Assembly (NCBI GenBank): GCA_029237695.1
Contig: CM055280.1
Span: forward strand, 32,150,616-32,214,615
DNA from: Conchocele bisecta
Taxonomy: Eukaryota > Mollusca > Bivalvia > Lucinida > Thyasiridae
DNA length: 64,000 bases
Reading direction: 5' to 3'
Shown: piece after piece, positions 56,388-64,000 of the stretch
Numbering within the stretch: position 1 is the stretch's first letter
Layout: every line of letters starts with the position of its first letter
Notes under the pieces: model-generated
What the model saw: only the letters and a program-made list of their open reading frames with translations
Databases searched by the model: none
Told to the model about the DNA's origin: nothing
Position numbers and translations under genes: made by a program

Positions 56388-58841
56388 CGTAGATAGGCAA
56401 TGATAACAAACAGAAAATATATGTTAAGACAAACGTTTATTTAATAACAAATCTGGACAGTTTTTTAAATGGAGTGCATGTACAAAACATGATATCGTGT
56501 TTTATATATTTTCTACAGATCACTTCACAATTCACGTTTTTTCCCAAGCTGTATGCATTATCAGTAATGAGTTTGTGTTCCGCCAATCACTTAAAGGTAC
56601 ATGCCCACTCCGTAGGTACCACATGTTCTTTATATGAGTTAATTAAGTGTATAATTGTGTCACTGATCCACCAGTCCTAAAAATTACCAGTGCCCGATAT
56701 AGGTATAATCATTTAGTAATATATTTGTTTATGATAGTGACTTGCGTTGGTATCGGGCTATTTTCATATGCAAATGAGGCATGATTGGGTTTTCGCTGAT
56801 ACTTTCTATGCATTATGAATTTATTCCACGTTTGTCAGATCATAGATATTGTAATACGATTATAAAATAAGACAGAGAAAAATGCAAACACTGCAAACTA
56901 ATGTCTGTTCCACGTTTTTGTGCCGACGAACTTTTGGCTATTAAACACATTAAATCTATAAAATATTTATTTTAATGTGGGAATTTAATATGGTGGAAAA
57001 TAAACTGAATGAGCTGCAGGAATAGTCTATAAAATTCGGAAATTGTCTAGATAGGTTGAAAATTATGAAACTAAGAAAACAAAAGTTAGATTTGGAAAAT
57101 CGGTCCACTATTTCTGATAAACATGTCCCCATGTTAAATCATCATAGACCTGTGAAGATGTCTATGGGAATTTAACATGGGGAAATTCTTTTTTCGTAAT
57201 AAAATCAATATTGGACCAATATCATTCTTAAATTTTGATAACATTTAATATTATCAAACAAAAACTATTGTTTTTTGCATTGCTTATATAGCCGTAAAAT
57301 TTGGGCAGGTTTCGTGAAACAGACAATACATATATACATATATTATTTCTTGTATTTAAAGCTGAACCGCGTCTGAATATCACAATTACCATAAGTGGGT
57401 TCATCGAAAACATCAACAAGTTTGAAGTAAATGTTAACGTTGCAGAAGGTTTCATACAAAATTCAAAAATAAATTGCAAAGTTTGCTCTTAAAAAGTGAA
57501 AAATGCAACGAATAGCGAGTACACATGTGTTGTCACGTTTTTGCTTCTGGCGTTATTTGTGTAATTAAGAAAAAACATATTTTCACAAGAACACAGTACA
57601 ATAATTAGATCCATGTGTATATATAATATCATGGAGGGTCAACGAATTTGTCTTTATTTCTTTTTTTACCACAATACTGTTGGCATTATTTTATGCAAAA
57701 TGTGCAAAGTCCCACTGGATGGATGGATACATACGTCAGGCTCGGTTCAGTATCTCTCATTATTTGACTCATGAATATACATGTATGGTAAACCATGATA
57801 ATATTCCTTGTCCCATAACACACACATAGTCACGGTGCTTTCCTCAAAATATTATGAGAACAATGCTTTGTATGACAATGAGTGTGTGATAACTGGCTTC
57901 ATCCGCATGTACGAGGTGATCATCCGTGAGCTAAATCTTTAGCTCGTGGATTATCTCATCGTACAGGCGGACGATCCGTTCTCTAAGAACTGAGTATTGC
58001 ATATATGAAGCTGCTACAAAGACATACACGATAATCGGTGCAACCCGTCTCGAGGGCAATATGTGCAATCACACAAATCCGAAAGAGCCATCTAATCGCG
58101 TTCTACGTGATATGTCAGAGTTTCAATATAGAGGATATTTATATTTTTGCAACGAATATGGAATACATGTATATGCTTAGCGAGTGGTGTGAATTGTTCA
58201 TATTTCACGAGTGTTTAGGCACCATATGGACAGTTCACACCACGAGATGAACATATAGTTCATATACACCACCGATCAATATTTTTAGTCATTCTGTAGA
58301 AGATGTGTATTGGCGTTTACAGCCTAAGTTAGGTTGACAGGTGAGCATATGAATGTAGATACCGGAAGTACTGACATTCCACATTTCAGTTTTGGAAGCT
58401 GTGCATGTATAAATATAGATACCGGAACTACTGATATCTCACCGGGAATTGTTGATTTTCATCGATTTCCTGTTTAATGAAATAGCCCAAACAATAGCCT
58501 ACATCAGTATGCGCCAAACGGTATTATATTCAGACATCGTGCAGATATACCTGAATCGTTTGTGAACGTATTAGCTCAAGCCCGGGTTTGATGAATTATT
58601 ATGCATTTGTCTTGGCAGACATCGCTACAATGGTAATATGCAATACAACTTTTACACGGTCACACGCACGGTGGGAAGTGTGCGTCACGCACAAGTGCTA
58701 TTTAAACCCGCTTCGACCAACGTTTTCCAAAATACCTCAGAAACCACTGAATCAAGTTCATGCAATAAAACGCAGCCACCCGGGTGATTGCATTGTAGAA
58801 TATATCGACGCCGTCATCGTCATATGAGATAACAGTTTGTA

Positions 58842-59024
58842 CCTAAGAAGATGTGCGATATTTTTATGAAACATATTTACAGAAACTGTGATACTTTATG
58901 TAAATGACGTCGAACGTTGACGAAATCTTCATAGCAAGTGCGGAATTCTATTCTAAGGATTTTGTCAACTTTCGACATCAATTACGGAAAATATCGTAAC
59001 TATTGTTTATGAGATCTTCTTAGG
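58842..59024. mobile_element. MITE family 3, copy 2 (internally deleted)
   Basis: Partner of 8239-8525. It is preceded by 74 bp (about 58768-58841) absent from copy 1. Confidence 0.65.
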
Positions 59025-59764
59025 TACACAATCATATGGCTTGTCTCAGATATGTAGCCATCCCGGAGTTATTCTCGGCATAACTGCGCAACGGCGCCAG
59101 CTGTGAGTGTGACGTCATCGACTTGAGGATACTACTTATTTTACTGGAGTGTCAACTATAAGATATTCTGGAAAATATAGGTCGAATGGTGCCAATATAC
59201 ATTAGCAGGTGTGCCTGATGTTCATTGACCTCCGTGACACATACTTCAATCACTGAGTTCATATGTCTTCAGTAGCAACGTTAGTCCGACCTTACAATAC
59301 TATACTAAATTTTCTCGTCTGCTGTTTTTTTTTTCATTTTCAATTTTCTCTCCAAAAAACATGTGTTTTTTCAGCACGTTTGATTCTAAAGTGCTGTGAA
59401 CACATGTTAGTATTGAGAAAGAAGACACATATGAAACACGATCAGACGACAATTATCGTGACCCGCATTGTAAGAGTTAGGGTATACTGCTGTTTGCTCC
59501 AGCGACCATGTATACAGCAAAGAATACCATAGATAGATGTAATTGTACGTTTAAACGCCTATATCCGTTGCTGTTTTTTTTCTCACGAAAATGTAATTTG
59601 TCCCGAAAAATGATTTTCGTGAAAACATGGCCGCTGTTAATCGCCGATAAATGGTATTAACGATTATTGTAAGATCCTATGGGTCAACGTAGGAAAAGAC
59701 ATTCTTACACTTCATAGAAGGACCAAACAATACTATTGAAGCAAATAACACATACATGCATGCC

Positions 59765-60281
59765 GACTGTCTGTTTCACGACAATTGCCAACATTTTACG
59801 GCCATCTAAACAATGCAAAAACAATATTTTTTTCTATATTTTTTTAATTTTATCAAAATTTAAGAAATAGCCTTCTTTTTATTTCGTGAAAATTGGTCAA
59901 ATATTGATTCAAGATTGTATTACGAAAAATAGATTTGTCTTTTTTTTGGAAAATTGACTCCGAAACCTGGGTAGATAGCTTGGATATGATCTAACTAAGA
60001 AAACAAGTTAAATTTTGAAAATTGGTCCAGTATTTCTGAAATTCAAAAAGTTTCCCCATATTAAATCCCCATAGACATCTTCACTCCGTGAAGATGTCTA
60101 TAGCGATTTAACATGGGGAAATTTCTTTTCGCAATAAAATAAATATTTTACCAAATTTAAAGAAATAAATAGAAGGCTCATTCTTAAATTTTCCTTTAAT
60201 TTAATATTATGGAACAAAATATTGTTTTTGAATTGTTTATATAGCCGTAAAATTTGGGCAGCTTTCGTGAAACAGACAGTA
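59765..60281. mobile_element. MITE family 2, copy 2
   Basis: S1 partner of 9295-9838. Here the central hairpin is complete: ATAGACATCTTCAC and GTGAAGATGTCTAT face each other at about 60070-60104. Confidence 0.7.
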
Positions 60282-61594
60282 ATATATATTATTTAACCCA
60301 CATCGTCCATATGCACGATTTGCCTCTCCACATGTACAGAGTACTGCTATAGACATGAAGTTGGGATAAATGTTTCAACACGATTACAAGTATCCGCGTG
60401 TATGAGATATAATCCGTTTGATAAATCTCACGGATTATCTCCACATATGGACGGACGACCATGTTCTCTGCAGCTATGCCATCAGATAACCCCAAAATGC
60501 AGTTTACGACATTCGATTAGTGCCCAGTCTGCTAGTACACAAGTACTTCAGATACCACCTTTATTGGAATACAATGAGTGGCCAAAAGATTTGAATCGTC
60601 CATTGTTATCAGGAAACGAATTCCTTCATACTGGACATTGTAGGATACACGTATATGTACTGTCTACATTTCTAAGGTACATTTTCTGATATACTATTGA
60701 GTTCCTATGTTACAAACGCAATGAATAAATATTGATAGTGCCATAGCGCTGCGCATTTCAAGTCCCTCTCTCTCTAATTGCCGTTAAGATTCATTAAATA
60801 TATTCGCCCCACGTGTGTGTTTGAAATCATTAATCTTCACGACACGTGCCTGACAGAGAACGTCGCTGTTCACGATTTGCGACAATATAATGTCAAGGAA
60901 AATGCAAGTTAATTTTCACGCTTTTTTCTAGGTTCATGTTTGCAGATTACAGGTACTGAAATGCAAACATAAATAACAAAACCGTCTGTTGCGCATATTT
61001 TGTGTAACCAAAACATTTGGTCAGTTTGAAATGTTCGTGGAGCCCTTCGTCAACGTTTCTAGCACATATTGCCAGCAATTCCAATCCACAAGCAAGCAAT
61101 TTGATTGTCTGATCTGAAGCACAGCTCAGGCTCAGCCAATTAAGCTGGTTGATTTCAAGCACAGTATTCAAATATTTTGAGAAAAAAAAGAAATTTACAA
61201 ATATCTACCAGATTAGTAAAGGCGATAGTGTATATGTTCCCTATGTATATAGACATTAGCTTGGATACTTCCAAACTTTTGTTGAAACTATCAAGTCGAT
61301 ATTTTGGGGAGAACCATTCTCGAAATGCACATTAGAAAACAGCTGAAATTCTCATATACGCGCTCGAAAGTATTGTCGGATATCGGTATGGTAAAAAGTA
61401 TCATTACATTTATAAATGTACATACTCGATTAAAAAGGTGCATAATCACGTGGTTATAACAAAAACAACAGTGGCTGAAAGTGTTGAAATCTTGCCCACT
61501 CCAAAGTAAGTATTATTTGATATTTTCCTTAATATGAAACGTATTTTGATGAAATATGGCCCAGCAAACGCGTCTTCATGAGCTGCATTTGGTG

Positions 61595-62094
61595 NNNNNN
61601 NNNNNNNNNNNNNNNNNNNNNNNNNNNNNNNNNNNNNNNNNNNNNNNNNNNNNNNNNNNNNNNNNNNNNNNNNNNNNNNNNNNNNNNNNNNNNNNNNNNN
61701 NNNNNNNNNNNNNNNNNNNNNNNNNNNNNNNNNNNNNNNNNNNNNNNNNNNNNNNNNNNNNNNNNNNNNNNNNNNNNNNNNNNNNNNNNNNNNNNNNNNN
61801 NNNNNNNNNNNNNNNNNNNNNNNNNNNNNNNNNNNNNNNNNNNNNNNNNNNNNNNNNNNNNNNNNNNNNNNNNNNNNNNNNNNNNNNNNNNNNNNNNNNN
61901 NNNNNNNNNNNNNNNNNNNNNNNNNNNNNNNNNNNNNNNNNNNNNNNNNNNNNNNNNNNNNNNNNNNNNNNNNNNNNNNNNNNNNNNNNNNNNNNNNNNN
62001 NNNNNNNNNNNNNNNNNNNNNNNNNNNNNNNNNNNNNNNNNNNNNNNNNNNNNNNNNNNNNNNNNNNNNNNNNNNNNNNNNNNNNNNNNNNNNN
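61595..62094. other. assembly gap, 500 N
   Basis: Begins within the left arm of the palindrome that is complete at 11732-11975. Confidence 0.95.
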
Positions 62095-62739
62095 AAATTA
62101 CATTTGCTGTCACGAAATAGGTCAGACAAGACAATGGTAGGCAGTTTATTGAGATATTATAGCAAAAAAATGCGCTTATAGGTATCACTGTGCTAAATAT
62201 AGTACACATCGGCCAGGGGGTATGCTTTTGTAGTCCGGTATAAAAAAATAGTGCAGACGTTTTGAGGCCACAGACCCAGTTTTGCTTGTAAATCCTGATC
62301 CATTACAGCCCAATTTTACTTGAGAAATATGTTGGGGTGTTTTTAACACCAGTTTCCAGCATATTTCTAGCATTTAAAAGAAATTACTGAGCCTGCTTGT
62401 CACGTGATGTGAACACTACGTCACATGACACTTTGATGATAAACAAAATGGCGGACAGGACAATGTTGAAATTTTCTTTCTTAGGAGTAAGTGAACATAT
62501 TGTTTAATTAGTGAAAATCCGGTGCAGACAGGTTGCAGGTTATGAACAGGTAGGTTCCACAGCATCCATACGAATAGTGAAAGTGTGAGAGAATGGCCAT
62601 ATTTGGAGGAATCGGTTAAGTTGTATAGTAAAACTAATTGGTGGTTGCTAGCCTATCACAGCATTAGTTGGGGCAACCAAACACATATATCACAGCATTA
62701 GTTGGGGCAACTAGGAGATGAAGTTGTCCAAGTATGATG
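62095..62739. other. no gene seen
   Basis: Single-copy in the window. CACAGCATTAGTTGGGGCAA occurs twice (about 62657 and 62692) just before the reversed satellite. Confidence 0.4.
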
Positions 62740-64000
62740 GGCGTAGGGCCAGTAGTATTCCATATACAAGCTTGACTAAAAACCTTAACCAAGGTTGACT
62801 AAAAACCTTAACCAAGGGGAATTAACTAAGTAATTCAAGAGGAAATGTAAGTCTAGTTCAAATATATATCAGGGGTTATTGATGTACATCACTAGGAGAT
62901 GAAGTTGTCCAAGTATGGTGGGTGTAGGGCCAGCAGTATTCCATATACATGGTTGACTGAAAACCTTAACCTTGGCGTGACGGTGACGGTGACGCCGACG
63001 CCGGGGTGACAACATAAGCTCTAACTATTCTTCGAATAGTCGAGCTAAAAACCTTAACCAAGGTTGACTAAAAACCTTAACCAAGGGAAATTATGTAAGT
63101 AATTCAAGGTTAAATGTAGGTCAATGTCAGATATAGGTCAGGGGTTATTGATGTACATCACTAGGAGATGAAGTTTTCCAAGTATGGTTGCTGTAGGCCC
63201 AGGAGTATTCCATATACAAGCTTGACTCTAAACCTTAAGCATGTTTGAGTACAAACCTTAACCAAGGGGAAATAAGTAAGTAATTCAATGTTAAAGGTAC
63301 ATGCCCATTCAGTATGCACAACATGTTCTTTTTATCAGAGACATTATCTGAGAGATTTTCTTGCAAAATAAACGTTAATTCAACATTTCCCGACGTACTG
63401 ATTGGCATTATTATACATTGTATATCAGAGGTAAATATCCACACCGATATCAGGGGCGATAACCGTGTTTCCTTAAAATGTTAAGGGACATTAGTAATTA
63501 TTCTCTGCATTTATATTTTGATGTGCAATGATCATACTTTATAATCTGTCGAAAATACTTTTATTTCAAGTGAGGCATTTAATTTGTATAAATAATAAAA
63601 AAAATATCATGCCTCATTTGCATATGAAAAAGGCCTGATACCACCGCGCGTCACTATCAGTAAAATAAATATTACAAAATAATTATATCTGTATAGCGGG
63701 CACTCGTAATCTTTAGAACTGGTGGAATAGTGACACAATTATACACTTATTTAATTCCTATAAAGTGCAGTTTGTGCCTACTAAGTGGGCATGTACCTTT
63801 AAATGTAGGTGAAGGTAAAATATAGGTCAGGGGTTATTGATGTATATCCATATGAGAAAAGGTTATCCAAGTATGGTGTCTGTATGCACAATAGTATTCC
63901 ATCTACAAGCTTGACTAAAAACCTTAACCAAGGTTGACCGAAAACCTTAACCAAGGGGAATTAACTAAGTAATTCAAGAGGAAATGTAGTTCAATGTCAA
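62740..64000. repeat. 158 bp satellite array, copy C, reversed
   Basis: Same monomers in opposite orientation (ACTAAAAACCTTAACCAAGG), with the AGCTCGAC head on the minus strand at 63046, interrupted by the TTAA-flanked MITE at 63291-63802. Continues past the window edge. Confidence 0.8.
63291..63802. mobile_element. TTAA-flanked MITE (AGGTACATGCCCA), inserted in satellite
   Basis: TTAA-AGGTACATGCCCATTC at the left and GTGGGCATGTACCT-TTAA at the right. Removing it restores a normal satellite monomer around GGTTAAATGTAGGT. TTAA duplication and ends suggest a piggyBac-type non-autonomous element. A truncated relative (about 5964-6180) lies in S1 copy 1, and another in copy 2. Confidence 0.75.

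Larger units (their letters stand above)
56001..61594. repeat. segmental duplication S1, copy 2
   Basis: Partner of 5358-11076 plus 11710-11790. It is continuous across the place where copy 1 has an extra 633 bp, and ends at an assembly gap. Its left border is 11 bp from the end of the MITE at 55751-55990. Confidence 0.85.

Overview
This is eukaryotic DNA, best explained as part of a mollusc genome, probably a bivalve. It has about 64 kb of AT-rich sequence with spliceosomal introns, long TIR and fold-back elements, non-LTR and LTR retrotransposon relics, and several families of tandem repeats with 158-179 bp monomers. That kind of monomer is typical of bivalve transposon-associated satellites. 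The species cannot be named from the sequence. Three runs of exactly 500 N (3117-3616, 19239-19738, 61595-62094) are scaffold gaps of unknown size.

Host genes are sparse. The only convincing one is on the minus strand: three consecutive exons (17237-16964, 14807-14677, 12721-12399) with matching splice phases. They encode the C-terminal end of a cadherin-like surface protein that finishes in a GPI-anchor-like or membrane hydrophobic tail. One Cys-rich candidate exon (39641-39816, plus strand) and a weaker one (49563-49634) may belong to other genes.

The rest is mobile DNA. 1-3116: a palindromic MITE, a 162 bp tandem array and a 158 bp satellite, duplicated at 35.74-38.3 kb. 5.36-11.8 kb: a gene-free segment with several MITEs and hairpins, duplicated in direct orientation at 56.0-61.6 kb. 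17.6-18.5 kb: end of a LINE ORF2. 20.4-21.9 kb: a decayed MULE with an 8 bp target duplication and minisatellite TIRs. 22.4-29.7 kb: a tandem duplication of a second Mutator-type transposon, both copies dead. 29.8-30.7 kb: an 874 bp giant palindrome packed with the decamer CAACGCGTTG. 31.5-35.2 kb: a nearly complete but frameshifted APE-type LINE with a 2A-like motif. 37-49 kb: several families of non-autonomous Helitron/Helentron-like elements built on one plan. 49.3-51.4 kb: an LTR-retrotransposon gag relic. 62.7-64 kb: the 158 bp satellite again, reversed, interrupted by a TTAA-flanked MITE.

The most unusual features are the CAACGCGTTG giant palindrome and the shared modular plan of the Helitron-like families: 5' stem-loop, CG-rich short repeat, nucleosome-sized tandem monomers, a matching 3' inverted repeat, then a hairpin and CTAG|T or CTTG|TT.
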